Assembly: GCA_023091665.1 (NCBI GenBank)
Contig: JALJCQ010000003.1
Coordinates: 1,612,001-1,676,000 of the forward strand
DNA: 64,000 bases
Origin: Pythium myriotylum
Taxonomy: Eukaryota > Oomycota > Peronosporomycetes > Pythiales > Pythiaceae
Direction of reading: 5' to 3'
A program made the translations under genes and the position numbers. Positions 22,822 to 32,460 of the stretch are shown here, one piece after another (positions within the stretch are counted from its first letter, which is position 1; every line of letters starts with the position of its first letter). The notes beneath the pieces are model-generated. The model made no database searches, was not told where the DNA came from, and saw nothing but the letters and a program-made list of their open reading frames with translations.

Positions 22822-23935
22822 CTAGTCTTCGGATGACGATGATACCGTTCCCTCCAGTCGGAGGTACGTAGAACTTGGACTGCTGGTGCTGTCACCAGCA
22901 TCGTCAGCAATGTCGTGTTCAGTAGTGTTCTTTCCATCTGATACCCACGACTCCGGATCACAGCTCTTCCCTGCCTCACAGAAAACCGTAACCCTCGCAT
23001 ATTTGCCTGAGCCATTGAAGAATACTGGGAATTTGCGCGTGAATGGCATTCCAAGAATCCACGTAGCATCGGCAAGCGTGTAGTTTTGCACGAGCACAAG
23101 CGCACGTGACAGATCCGACGCATTTACTTGTAAATAATCGTCAGTATCAAGGAAAAGCTCCATTGGTGGGACGTCCACGTCGAAGCCTCCACGACTGGCG
23201 AATCATCGTTTAGCACCAACGAAGGATCATCTCCCTCCAGACGAAGTGCAAAGGAATCGATCAAGGCCGTCAAATTTTTCAGGCGTGTCGCGCCGAGAAT
23301 CTCTTTGCCCAAGCCCAAGACTCCATCCACTCCATGAAGCAAAAGGTCGGTTTTGGACGTGATTACAACCCCAGGTACCAAGCCGATGGTCAGGCTACCT
23401 AGATTGAGCGTCACGGTGCTTTGTTGGTCAGCCAGGCAGACCGACTCTCCTTGTAATGTTGACGTTGAATGGGACGGGCAGGACGAAATCCCGACGCTTA
23501 CTTCTTGGGCTCCCAAGATCCAGTCGAGGTTCCAAGGTGTGATTTTCGAGTTTCAGTCGCCGTGTCGTTCAACGCTCAAGCAGCCAGCCAAGCAAGACGT
23601 CCGAAGGAGTTAAGCAGTCCCAGTACAGATAGGAGCTCAAGTCGTAAGAATAGGGTGACGGGTTCAGGCTATTAGGACACATTTATTGCGACCAGTAGAC
23701 CTCACATGACACACATGACACACACTTGGGACGGGCAGGACGCAAACTGATTCTCTTTCGTCAAACAAGACGACACGTTCGCCGTGCCACTCGCGAGCGA
23801 GGTGCAGGCGAGCCACAAACCAGCGTTGTAGGAGTCGACCACGAGCCGGATCGGCTTCGCGTCCACCGTGACGTTCACGACAAACGCGAGTCCGTCTGTG
23901 GAAGGCGCCAGTGGGAGCACGGTAGCGAGGGTCAT
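22822..23935 (-). pseudogene. Degraded aspartic-protease-like gene with internal deletion
   Basis: Three pieces in order on the minus strand resemble the protease-like genes at 11185 and 30173. The piece at 23935-23702 has a first-strand and active-site region, VNVTVDAKPIRLVVDSYNAG then LWLAC, with DSY in place of DTG. The piece at 23516-23124 has LLLHGVDGVLGLGKEILGA and a following VDGVLGLG-type N-lobe core. The piece at 23178-22822 has MELFLDTDDYLQVNASD and TWILGMPFTRKFPVFF, the late C-lobe. The segment expected between, about 80 residues carrying the second DTG, is absent. The flanking pieces abut at about 23175 in different frames. Introns could explain some breaks, but not the missing C-lobe core, so I call it a pseudogene. 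Confidence 0.65.
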
Positions 23936-24532
23936 GCTGCTGGCAAAAGAGCGAGTGGTGAGGGGTCTTGGAGACCGGCTGGAGGGATCGCAGATTCATT
24001 AGCTGGGGCTACTAGTTACGTCAGCTCCGATTTGAGGTCGGTTATGGGAGCAAATGGCTCAGTATACTGGTTTAGAAAATGGAAGAAGATCATCGTCGCT
24101 TAAATGGGTTCAGGACCATCACTCCGAGACTCTCGCCAGTGAGAAGATCACTGAGTGCTCCAACAAAGGGCGTTTAGAAGCAGATTGGATGTGAACCCAC
24201 CAACGCGAGGAGATGGCACTGCTCACCCGCTCCGTTCGAGTCGCTATTATAGTTGATTCACGCGACTCGTGTTTCCACTGCACCCGAACGAAACAGTCGC
24301 TTCCGTCGATTGATTCGAGCTCTGGTGCCTCCCAGTCGTCATTGGACCACCCAACGATGACTTGATGTCCTGCGGCAACTCGAGGATACCACTGAGCCTT
24401 GGAAGTGTCCTTGCGTCCAGTGCGATGCGATCGCTCTGGACATTCTTAATGTCAGTCAGTTTCACTGTCAATTGTGTCGTCGAACTTTAGTGACTTGTGT
24501 GAAAAGGCGCAAGCTTTGTGCCAACTCCGAAG
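23936..24532. other. Intergenic, nothing recognised
   Basis: Contains the promoter side of the MORN gene. A 74-residue minus-strand ORF at 24471-24247 has no resemblance I recognise and is not supported as a gene. Confidence 0.4.
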
Positions 24533-25544
24533 ATGGATGAGGATCGAAACCAAGCGCATCCTTCGATAGAGGGCATCGTGAGCCCACCGCCTGCGGAGGA
24601 GGCTCTGCCTTCGCAGCTCCAAGCAAAAGAGAACTTGGCAGACATGACATTGCTCGATGGTGCATCTTTTCGAGGCGTGGTCGATGACGGTATGGTTTCG
24701 CGGAAATGAGCGCTATGCAAATCTCAGTTTGCGAATGATGATAGAGGGGAAGCCGCATGGATTGGGAGTGCTGTACGCGGCCCTGGGGACCCACGTCTAC
24801 GCAGGTGAGTTTCAGCGCGGAGCCAAGTGTGGTCTGGGCGTGCAGCTTTTGCCCAACGGCACGATCTTTGCGGGGGATTTCGAGGCCAATTATGCGAGCG
24901 GCGATGGCGTCAAGCGCGATCCGTTTGGTGGGCAGTTCATCGGTCAGTGGCAAGAAGGGGAGCTACATGGCTATGGGCTGAGTGTAAACGCCGATGGAGA
25001 TATGACATGGGGGGTCTTCGAAAGGAACGAACTTTCACAGGCGTCGGACACAATGACATGGGAGCAAACACAGCCGCACATTCTTCGGGCCGTCCTCGCC
25101 GAGAAGAAAGCTGTCCAGATCCAAGAAAAGGCGCGAGAGAAAGAACTTCGAGTGTTACTGCAAGGTCTAGCAATGATTGGAACGAAGACATTCAACACTG
25201 GCGACGAGATAGCTGCGTTCATCAACGACACCGAGTCGACTCTCCTGACATTCCTTTATGAAACCAAACAAGCATTAGCGCAAGTGGAGCAGGCTTCGGA
25301 CAAATGGAAGTTCCAGGAAGCCCAGCTCAAGGAACAGCAAAAAGACATCCGTCGCGAAATCGAAGCTAAAAGAGCCGAGTTGTCGTATCTGGCGAAGTTC
25401 GTCGGCCTCGCCGAAGAGAGACAAGCTCAAGTCGCCGACGCCGAGCGCACACTCGAGTTGATGCACAAGCAAATCGATTTTCTCCACCAAGAACTAGCGA
25501 CAAAAGAAGCAACAGTGGGGTCTGAAGAGGTCGACAGGAAGTGA
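24533..25544 (+). CDS. MORN-repeat protein with C-terminal coiled coil (5' junction unresolved)
   Basis: The main frame (24657-25544) has at least three MORN units: KPHGLGVLYAALGTHVYAGE, KCGLGVQLLPNGTIFAGDF and GQFIGQWQEGELHGYGLSV. A Gln/Glu/Lys-rich coiled coil follows from about residue 130 to the end (KWKFQEAQLKEQQKDIRREI). MORN arrays are often found in proteins at membranes, flagella or the cytoskeleton. The natural start is probably ATG 24533 (MDEDRNQAHPS) in another frame, which runs into TLLDGASFRGVVDDG, the beginning of a MORN unit, before a stop. The two frames must join at 24665-24720, but I found no splice pair that keeps frame, so this is either a non-canonical intron or a one-base change. 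The gene converges with the EMAPII-type gene. Confidence 0.7.
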
Positions 25545-25718
25545 GGAAAAAAATTGTTTGTGTTATTTTGACAATGCGCCAGAGAGAGAGACGCTCCACT
25601 ACTACAAGCGTCGTCGTTTGCAACGGCACATACACTGAGGAATTGGTTGGTTCTGTTCACTGCGCTGCTGCGTTGGCAGTCGCGAGACGGCACGAGAGCT
25701 ACCGGGCTGTAAGTCGAC

Positions 25719-26252
25719 TTACAGCAGGAGATCGGCCTTTTGCACCGACTCGATGTGGCACGGACCCGCCTTGGATCGGACGAGGAAGCGGTCCTTGTAC
25801 ATGATTTCTAGCTTCTTGTTGGTCTTGATCTCCTTGTTAAGCGTCTCCCAGACCTTGTTCTTCTTCATCTGGATGGGCGTGACGGGGTCCTGGATGTCCT
25901 CGCCGACGGCGTAGATGCGCTCGCCGATCTCGGCCTCCGGCGCTGGCTCCATGAACTCGACGGTGCCCTTGGCGTTCTTGAAAGCGAGGATGAGGCCCTT
26001 GGACTTGTGGCGCGCGACCTTGACTTCCTTGAGGTTACACAGCACGATGACCATGCGGTTGAGCACTTCCTCTTCGGAGAAGTAGGGCTGGTGTTCCATG
26101 ACCATCTCGAGCACCTCGTCCTTGCCGACCTCGACCTTTTCGATGTAGTGCTTCTCGCTGTTGGGGTGCGGCGTCACTTCGATGACCTTGCCGACCCGGA
26201 GATCCAGCATGGTGAAGACGATCGGGGAGCTGTAGACGTCCGACTTGACCAT
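25719..26252 (-). CDS. EMAPII-type tRNA-binding domain protein (AIMP1/Arc1p C-terminal-like)
   Basis: 177 residues, one exon. The OB-fold tRNA-binding start FTMLDLRVGKVIEVTPHPNS is followed by KHYIEKVEVGK, NRMVIVLCNLKEVKVARHKS and MEPAPEAEIGERIYAVGE, with the EMAPII extension PIQMKKNKVWETLNKEIKT and YKDRFL. This is the general tRNA-binding module that, in Arc1p, AIMP1 or the tails of Met- and Tyr-tRNA synthetases, raises tRNA affinity of a partner synthetase. Here it stands alone: no synthetase catalytic domain or N-terminal GST-like docking domain is attached, and the start ATG 26252 fits the usual module boundary. It is probably cytosolic, working in trans. Confidence 0.88.
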   Translation of the reverse strand: MVKSDVYSSPIVFTMLDLRVGKVIEVTPHPNSEKHYIEKVEVGKDEVLEMVMEHQPYFSEEEVLNRMVIVLCNLKEVKVARHKSKGLILAFKNAKGTVEFMEPAPEAEIGERIYAVGEDIQDPVTPIQMKKNKVWETLNKEIKTNKKLEIMYKDRFLVRSKAGPCHIESVQKADLLL

Positions 26253-27673
26253 GGTGGCGAGCGCGCGAGAGCTGGGAAGACTAACTTGAGTCTGGGAGAG
26301 GAGATTGGGGAATGAACTCGCCGGAGATGGCGAGGGTTCTGTTCCTGTCGCCCCTGCGCGTAGGTACCGAGAGGCTGCATGGAAGAGAGAAAGAATTGAC
26401 CATCATCAGCATTCCAGTTGCGTTGGTCCCATACGCCACGCGCCAACTTCAACCGGACGGTTCATTAAAATGGAGCGTTCGTATTGGTGGAATATTGGAA
26501 TAAGGAGATTTGATTGGCTGGTTGCGTTCGGTCGGGTCGCACATCTACAGAGAAGGATTTGGTTTGTGGCGAAGGTTGCAGTTGAAGCGAGAAGCTCCAC
26601 GAGCCGTCGGGAAGTAACGCTCCGACAGGTGAGCCGGTGAGGAGCTCAAGGGTCGACGAAGGCCTCCTGACAAGCCAAAGGAAGCGACCATGTGGGGTGT
26701 CTTGTTGCCTTCAGGCCACGGCATGGGGGGTCCATTAGGGGGGGGCGACCGCGTGGGGACGACGGAGCTACATGGACGCGAGCGGCGGGAGTGGAGACAC
26801 GATCCACGAAGTGGATCGAAGCGCGTGTGATGGATTCGCGCGTGTCGATTCTTTGTTGAAGATGATTGTGGCGAAACCCGTGAGACCTAATACATGTTGA
26901 AGTTGGGCCAGTCGAGGAGACCTCGATCGGGGGCCTCTCTGCAGCCTAGAACTGCCCCGAACAAGCGAGATCCGACACAAAAACAACAATACCATGATGA
27001 CATTGCGCTCACTCCGCTTGGACGCGATTGTCAACAGAGAGACCGTCGGGTTCTGTTGCATTTTCCATCGCGGGCTGGGTACTTTGGTTTGACGAAGTCG
27101 CTGAGATCTCTGGTGTGCAAGTCTGAAGCAAGCTGCGATCCTGCGATGTCTCAGTGGCGCTACGTACCCCACACGCATGCGCACGCTCCCATACATGGAC
27201 AGTTTTCGGTGCCTTTGCGCCGCGTTTGCGTGGGAGGAGCTGGCTCACGCGCTGGCTTTCGTCACCGCAAATTGACCAGTTAAACTGGACAGAGGCGCCT
27301 GCAATTTTTTCGGACCGCGCGCACCTCTCCCCCTCTGCTCCCCGCGTCGTGCATCAACCTGAAGTGCGCGTGTCCGGAGACCATTCGCTCGGATTCCGCC
27401 CCGCTCCTCGTGCGGAGCGTGCGATCAACGGGGGCAGCATCATCGGAGTGCTGGCATATTTAAGGACCCTCTCATAATTTATATCTCCCATCGTCGGGTG
27501 ATGGGCGATTTTCCGCAGGAAAAAAAGAATCCGGTTCGCTTCTTAAAAATGCGACGGGAAGGAGAAGCGCATGCCTTTAACAGTCATGGTGTGGTCCACC
27601 TGATTCACTCAATATAGAGGGCGGTCCAGGGTGCGATGCTCTCTCCAAGGCGGGAAACGTCTGAGCCGACATC
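26253..27673. other. 1.4-kb intergenic stretch
   Basis: Shared 5' region of the divergent EMAPII-type and DUF2439 genes. I see no ORF with coding character, no RNA gene and no clear repeat. Short G-runs (26726-26749) and a T-rich leader near 27475-27550 are the only compositional landmarks. Confidence 0.5.
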
Positions 27674-28511
27674 ATGGTCAAGCTGCGGCAGCTCCTGGGG
27701 AGCCGTCGGGAGGTGGTGTACGAGTGCATGTACACCAAGCACAAGTCGCAGAAGCGCAAGGTCTGGCACGACGGCTTCCTGGCGATCTACGACTCGCGCC
27801 GCGTCGTGCTCTACGAGGACCAGCCGCCCGAAGGTGAGCGTCAGAGTGGTCGAGTATGCATGTCCCGGCTGACGAGAAGAGCTGGCTCCAAGGCAAGGTG
27901 CTGGATGAAGCCAAGATGAACCCGTACGAGTGGGATCGCAAGGACGAGGAGTACATCGATGTGCCCAAGTGAGTTCGTCCGATTGTATAGCACAGCTTCG
28001 TCGGCTGATACGAACAACTGCAGGTTTTACGTTGAGGTGATCAACGAGACGCCAATCGACGTCGGTGGGAACAGCGCTCCTACGGCGACGCCAAGTGGTT
28101 CATTTGAGGCCTCAGCTCCGGAGACCTCTGCTCCTGCTGCTCCTCGCGTAGCCGCGCGTCCTGGTGGTTTGTCGAGGGGCCCACGCAAAGCTGCGCCGCA
28201 GTCAAAGTTCAAAAGCCCGCTCGCTTCGAATGGATCCGCGCCGCCGCCCGATGCAGCGCCGTACCGACCGACACATCTAGCCAAGCGCACAGCCTCCGGA
28301 ATGCGCAAGGACATCTCGGCCGCCGTCGATCAGTTCGATTTCGGCCGAAATCCGGCGTCCGAGTGGGACTACGTGCCCAACCGTATCACACGAACGCGTA
28401 CGTGGTTTGGAATCTATCTAAATCGTCGAATTCTATTCAACTCATCCTTATCCTTTCGTGGCAGCCGATGAAGTCGCGGCAATATGGTTTAGCGACGAAG
28501 TTCTCGAGTGA
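27674..28511 (+). CDS. DUF2439 (ZGRF1/Mte1 N-terminal-like) domain protein
   Basis: The first exon (27674-27833) carries VYECMYTKHKSQKRKVWHDG then FLAIYDSRRVVLYEDQ, the DUF2439 module found at the N-terminus of ZGRF1 helicase and of Mte1/Dbl2, which act with Mph1/FANCM-type helicases in homologous recombination. Following exons give KSWLQGKVLDEAKMNPYEWD and, after an intron at 27970-28022, KFYVEVINETPIDVG. A Pro/Ala-rich basic middle comes next, and after a GTACGT..GCAG intron the C-terminal DEVAAIWFSDEVLE, stop TGA 28509-28511. The first intron begins GTGAGC, but I could not find an acceptor that keeps frame, so the join between exons 1 and 2 needs cDNA. No helicase domain is present. A DNA-repair role is inferred from the domain only. 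Confidence 0.7.
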
Positions 28512-28621
28512 CAACAGTTTTGTAACTTATTCTTCATCGGCTTCCACGGTTGCTTCGCGAACCAATACGAATAGACTTGCATTGCATCCTTCCTGAGATC
28601 CTTCGCATTCCTTGTTGCTGC

Positions 28622-28820
28622 TTATGGCGTGCCATGGCGTGGAATCGAATCCCAAGAGTCCTTGGCGCGCGCGAGTGACTGCGAGTAGAGTCCGGCGGTG
28701 TCCTGGTCGATGGAGACGTACCCTCTCCGCCGATGCAGGATGGTCAAGAGCCGGTGCAGAGTCAGTACCAAGAGCACCGCGACGACAATCACGAGCACGT
28801 TGAGCACCACTTCGCCCATG
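28622..28820 (-). CDS. Small single-pass membrane protein, hypothetical
   Basis: From ATG 28820 the frame gives about 65 residues: a strongly hydrophobic helix at residues 4-20 (VVLNVLVIVVAVLLVLTLH), then a basic patch (LHRRRG) and a soluble tail (YVSIDQDTAGLYSQS). The positive-inside pattern suggests an N-out/C-in single-pass protein. The frame has no homologue I recognise. Its position on the strand opposite the DUF2439 gene, tail to tail, is compatible with a real small gene. Confidence is limited by length. Confidence 0.4.
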
Positions 28821-29039
28821 TCCACACCAGCCGATGGAATTCCGTGAAGCCAAACCAAACGGTGTGTTGAACTCCGTCAATTGGTCCAAATGTAACATTT
28901 CGTCCAATCAACCAATCCATTTGAATTCTATGTGGACCACATCTGGCCCACTGGTCGCCGTTTTTGCTGCTTGGGGTCGACTGGTTGTTTGCACAACGTG
29001 AGCTCCTCGGGCCGCCGCTCGCTCTGTCTCCTCCTGCCC

Positions 29040-30090
29040 ATGCAACGCCTCTGCCAACTCAGCGCCGCCTCCCGCCGCCGCCTGCTGCCTGTCGCCGGCG
29101 CGTCACGGGCGCTCGTGGCGAGCGCGCCGTTCTCGTCGGCCGCCGCCTCTTCCCAGCAGCACAACGACGCGCGCAGCGGCGACGAGAGCGACGACGACAA
29201 GCAGTCGTTCGCGCGCGAGTTCGTCAAGCCACGCATGGACGCGACGTTCCTCGTGAACAACTACACGGCGCCGGCGCTCGCTGCGGCGTACCAGGATCGG
29301 TGGGTTGACGCAGCTCCAGCAACATGTAAACTCGATTTCTGATACGGATCGTCGTGTTTTCATTCTGTGTAGAGAATACACGTTGCGACTCTGCGCCCAA
29401 CTTCTCAACGAAGGCAAGCTGGAAGACTTGCGTGAAGTGCTCAAGCCGTACGAAGAGTTCTCGCTCGAGACGACGGCCTCCACGAAACTGACGGCTCTCC
29501 ACAATGCGTTCTCCGCTCGACACCTCGACCGAATCCGAAAGCGACTCAGTCGTCTTCCACGTCAGATCACCAAGGCCTACACGAGACGAGCCGCCGTTGT
29601 GATCCCACTCTGCATGTACGAAGGCGTCCCATCCGTGCTTTTCACTGTGCGCTCGCTTTCAGTCGGCAAACACAAGGGAGAAGTGTGCTTTCCGGGCGGG
29701 ATGGTCGACGACGACGACACGACCATCGAAGCTACTTGTCTGCGGGAGATGAACGAAGAGGTGGGACTCTCACCAGAGGTGGTGCAAGTGCTCGGTATCT
29801 TGCGATGCGATTGGTCCAGCGTCACCTCTATCACGGGAATCGCAGTGACGCCCGTGGTTGGGTACATCGGCGAGATGAGTGACCAGTCCGTGGTGATCAA
29901 CGAGGCTGAGGTTGATTCGCTCTTCACAGTATCCCTCAGTGACTTGCTCGATCCCACCAACTGGATTCGACGTCCGAATGCAACGCCTGTCTTCACTGGT
30001 GGTCCTCACGTGGTGTGGGGACTGACCGCGTACTTGCTTGACATTTGCCTCTCCGAAGTCTTGCTGATTCAGCCGCAATCTCAAGACTAA
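29040..30090 (+). CDS. Nudix hydrolase, NUDT7/NUDT8-like (CoA diphosphatase type), probably mitochondrial
   Basis: Exon 1 29040-29299, intron 29300-29372 (GTGGGT..GTAG), exon 2 29373-30090; 325 residues, frame kept. The N-terminus MQRLCQLSAASRRRLL is basic, Ser/Ala-rich and free of acids, a mitochondrial targeting type. Residues about 180-290 hold the Nudix fold: AAVVIPLCMYEGVPSVLFTV, KGEVCFPGGMVDDDD and CLREMNEEVGL, with the REMNEE metal-binding helix. The spacing FPGGxxDxxD matches the CoA/acyl-CoA diphosphatase branch rather than the MutT branch. The N-terminal 110 residues outside the Nudix domain (LCAQLLNEGKLEDLREVLKP) are helical and not recognised. The gene ends 83 bp from the convergent aspartic protease. 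Confidence 0.88.
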
Positions 30091-30172
30091 AGGCATGTCG
30101 CTATTTAACCAACGCGTTCACAAATGCACGACCAAATAATTCATTTCCATCTCATGAGTGCCCAATAAATAC

Positions 30173-31816
30173 TCAAGTCGTAGCGGACGCCTTGGGAGTG
30201 AGCGTCGCGCCGGAAATGTAAGCTGACCCGGCCCCGCCAGTAGAGGCAATCGTTTCCATCTCGACGCCAACGTTGCTTGCTTGCTGGCGAGTGTTGCGCT
30301 TGATGAGGTAGCGTCGAACGGCCAATACCACCAGCAAAACAAATGCGACTCCAACCAAGGAGGCAACAATTGCGATGGTCGTGGTGTGGTCACTTCCACT
30401 GTCTGTCGTTCCAGAGGCTTGATTGCCGTTCGTTCCATTGCTGGAGCTACCAGGCGCGACCGTGATTCCGGTTCCACTGTTACCAGTCCCATCTGACGAA
30501 GGTGAGGGTGTCATCGAGATCGAAGAACCGGTTCCAGAGCCAGGGATTGCCGTGGCAGCACTCGAGCCCGAAGTAGACTTTGTTGAGTTCGAGACGCGAT
30601 AGTCGGTCGCTGCTTTGCCGATACTACCGTCCTTGTCACATGACTTTCCTTCCTGGCAATAGAGGACAACCGACTTGGAGACGACGTAGGACGAATAGAA
30701 CTTCTTCAAAAACGTGCCACCAAGAACCCATGTCTGGCTTCCCGTCGTGGCTGTCGATGCCTGCACCTCTACGAGAAAGAGGCCGTCCTTCCGGTTGATG
30801 TAGTCCTCCATGTCAAGGTAGAAATTCAAGCTGTCAAACACAAACTGGAGAGTTGGGAGTTTGGTCGCACGGTAGCAGATGTACATGCCACGACTTGACA
30901 CCTCCTCACTTAGGTAGCAGCCGCCCGGAATCAAGTACTCGTTCACGAGAATAGTGTAAACCTGCGGGGGGATGATCAATAGAGTCGTGCCGGTATCGAC
31001 GATCACATCACAGCTGTCCTTGACGGGTTTCGTACACGGGACGAAAGGATCACCCCGCCCTCCGAACTGGAATCCGGTCATTCCCACTGTCCAGTGAGTC
31101 TGCGTTTTGACAGGGATCGTGTACGGCACAAGTCCGTTCTGCTGGATCAAGCTGTCATCGACGGCATTTAACAGTAGGAAGGACCCTTCCGCGGCGTCTT
31201 TCGGCGCCAGGTACACGGAGAAACTGTTGAGGAACTGGATCACGTAACCTGGCACCGACGTGACCGTTGCCAGTGCGGGGTAGCCGAGACCGAGCAGTCC
31301 TTCCGAGTCTCCAAGCAGTAGACTGGTCTTGCTGGTGGGCTGTGCGTTCGGGTTGAGCGCGATGCCGACGCTGTAGTCTCGAATGAGCACGTTGCCGAGT
31401 CGGATGGGGAGAAGCTCGGTCGAGACGCAGACTTCGCCCGAGCCGTAGGCGATCTTGGTCGCGGCGTCGGGACACGTCGTCTGGCACCGCGTCTGGTCGA
31501 AGTAGTAGCACGAGACCCAGACGTCGGTCGAGCCTGTGTCGACGATCATGCGGTAGGCGTCGCTGCCGATGTTCATGGTCGCGTAGTACACGGCGCCTTC
31601 GTAGCCGGTCATGGGGACACGGTACGAGCTCGTGACTTTGGCCTCGGCATGGAGCTCGCGGTGGCGGTCGCCGTCGCCGTCGCTCTGCAGCTGCCGACGG
31701 TAGTTGTGGCCCACGCGCTGGCGCTGGAGCGGGAGGCGCGCCACGTCTGGGTCCATGGCGAGCGGAGACCGAGTGCCGCAATGGCGGTGGCCCCAGCTGG
31801 ACGTGAGGTTCCACAT
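30173..31816 (-). CDS. Membrane-anchored aspartic protease (family A1), catalytically intact
   Basis: 547 residues in one frame. Both active-site motifs are present: MIVDTGSTDVWVSC and CDVIVDTGTTLLIIPPQ. The flap region follows the first, LLLGDSEGLLGLGYPAL marks the N-lobe core, and WVLGGTFLKKFYSSYVV the C-lobe. A Ser/Thr/Gly-rich stalk (SSSNGTNGNQASGTTDSG) leads to a transmembrane helix (IAIVASLVGVAFVLLVVLAV), basic stop-transfer RRYLIKRN and a 40-residue tail, so the enzyme faces the outside. The segment before the first strand is propeptide-like. No signal peptide is visible after ATG 31816, so a short upstream exon encoding one is likely; an ATGAGCGCCAA|GTGAGA near 31839 is a weak candidate. 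This is the only locus of the five related ones with both DTG motifs. Confidence 0.88.
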   Translation of the reverse strand: MWNLTSSWGHRHCGTRSPLAMDPDVARLPLQRQRVGHNYRRQLQSDGDGDRHRELHAEAKVTSSYRVPMTGYEGAVYYATMNIGSDAYRMIVDTGSTDVWVSCYYFDQTRCQTTCPDAATKIAYGSGEVCVSTELLPIRLGNVLIRDYSVGIALNPNAQPTSKTSLLLGDSEGLLGLGYPALATVTSVPGYVIQFLNSFSVYLAPKDAAEGSFLLLNAVDDSLIQQNGLVPYTIPVKTQTHWTVGMTGFQFGGRGDPFVPCTKPVKDSCDVIVDTGTTLLIIPPQVYTILVNEYLIPGGCYLSEEVSSRGMYICYRATKLPTLQFVFDSLNFYLDMEDYINRKDGLFLVEVQASTATTGSQTWVLGGTFLKKFYSSYVVSKSVVLYCQEGKSCDKDGSIGKAATDYRVSNSTKSTSGSSAATAIPGSGTGSSISMTPSPSSDGTGNSGTGITVAPGSSSNGTNGNQASGTTDSGSDHTTTIAIVASLVGVAFVLLVVLAVRRYLIKRNTRQQASNVGVEMETIASTGGAGSAYISGATLTPKASATT

Positions 31817-32460
31817 CTCACTTGGCGCTCATTGGCGGAAAAGACGGCGTACTGAACCAGGAGCCAGCGTGACCCAGTTGAGCTCTGTGGACCTTACTCA
31901 GACGCTGATCCACTTCGTCGGTTTGTTGAAGGAAGTGCGCGTCCTGGTAATACAGTGTACTACTATTATTCTAGCGACGCTGGGTTCACTCGGGAAGGAA
32001 TCTCTGCATAGAGATCGCCATGGAGAGAGAGAGATCGCCATGAGAGAGAGAGAGAGAGATCTTCATGGCGATCTCTGTGCTGTAGAGAGAGAGAGTTGGG
32101 GAATGAGTCAGCGCGCAGTGTTCGACGGTCGCCAGGTTGTGGGGGAAGCTGCGATTCTAAAAAATTTCAGAATCAGGCCGTTCTTCAAGGACCCAGGTCA
32201 TTAAATTATCAAAACATGGTTGGTATTGTTTACATTACATATGTACCCAAGCGGATACTTTAATTTACATTTTGCTGCTTTAGTCGACGTGTTGGTTCCG
32301 TGGCATTCCGCGATGGGTTCGCGAGCCTCCGATTGGCCCCGTTGGAGATTCGCGCGATGGGCCTCGGCGCTTGAACATCAGCGCCGCGCTTTAATCTGCG
32401 GCAGCCATCACGCGGGCCTCGGACTCAGCTCCATTTTGAGTCCCCACTCGGCTTCTCACG
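31817..32460. other. Shared upstream region of two divergent protease-like genes
   Basis: The interval separates the intact aspartic protease (minus) from the pseudoprotease (plus) and holds the GA-rich hairpin element at 32010-32096. Just before the plus gene, CTCCATTTTGAG (about 32429) resembles the YCAYTYY initiator. No other gene is seen. Confidence 0.4.
32010..32096. repeat. GA-rich element with internal direct and inverted repeats
   Basis: GAGATCGCCATG occurs twice (about 32011 and 32032), each followed by a GA run. CATGGCGATCTC follows at about 32064 in inverted orientation, and another GA run ends the unit. The pieces can fold into a hairpin. It lies in the shared upstream region of two divergent protease-like genes. 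Confidence 0.8.

Noticed and set aside
24247..24471. 74-residue minus-strand ORF beside the MORN gene
   Set aside because: No signal peptide, domain or codon bias; too short to support alone.
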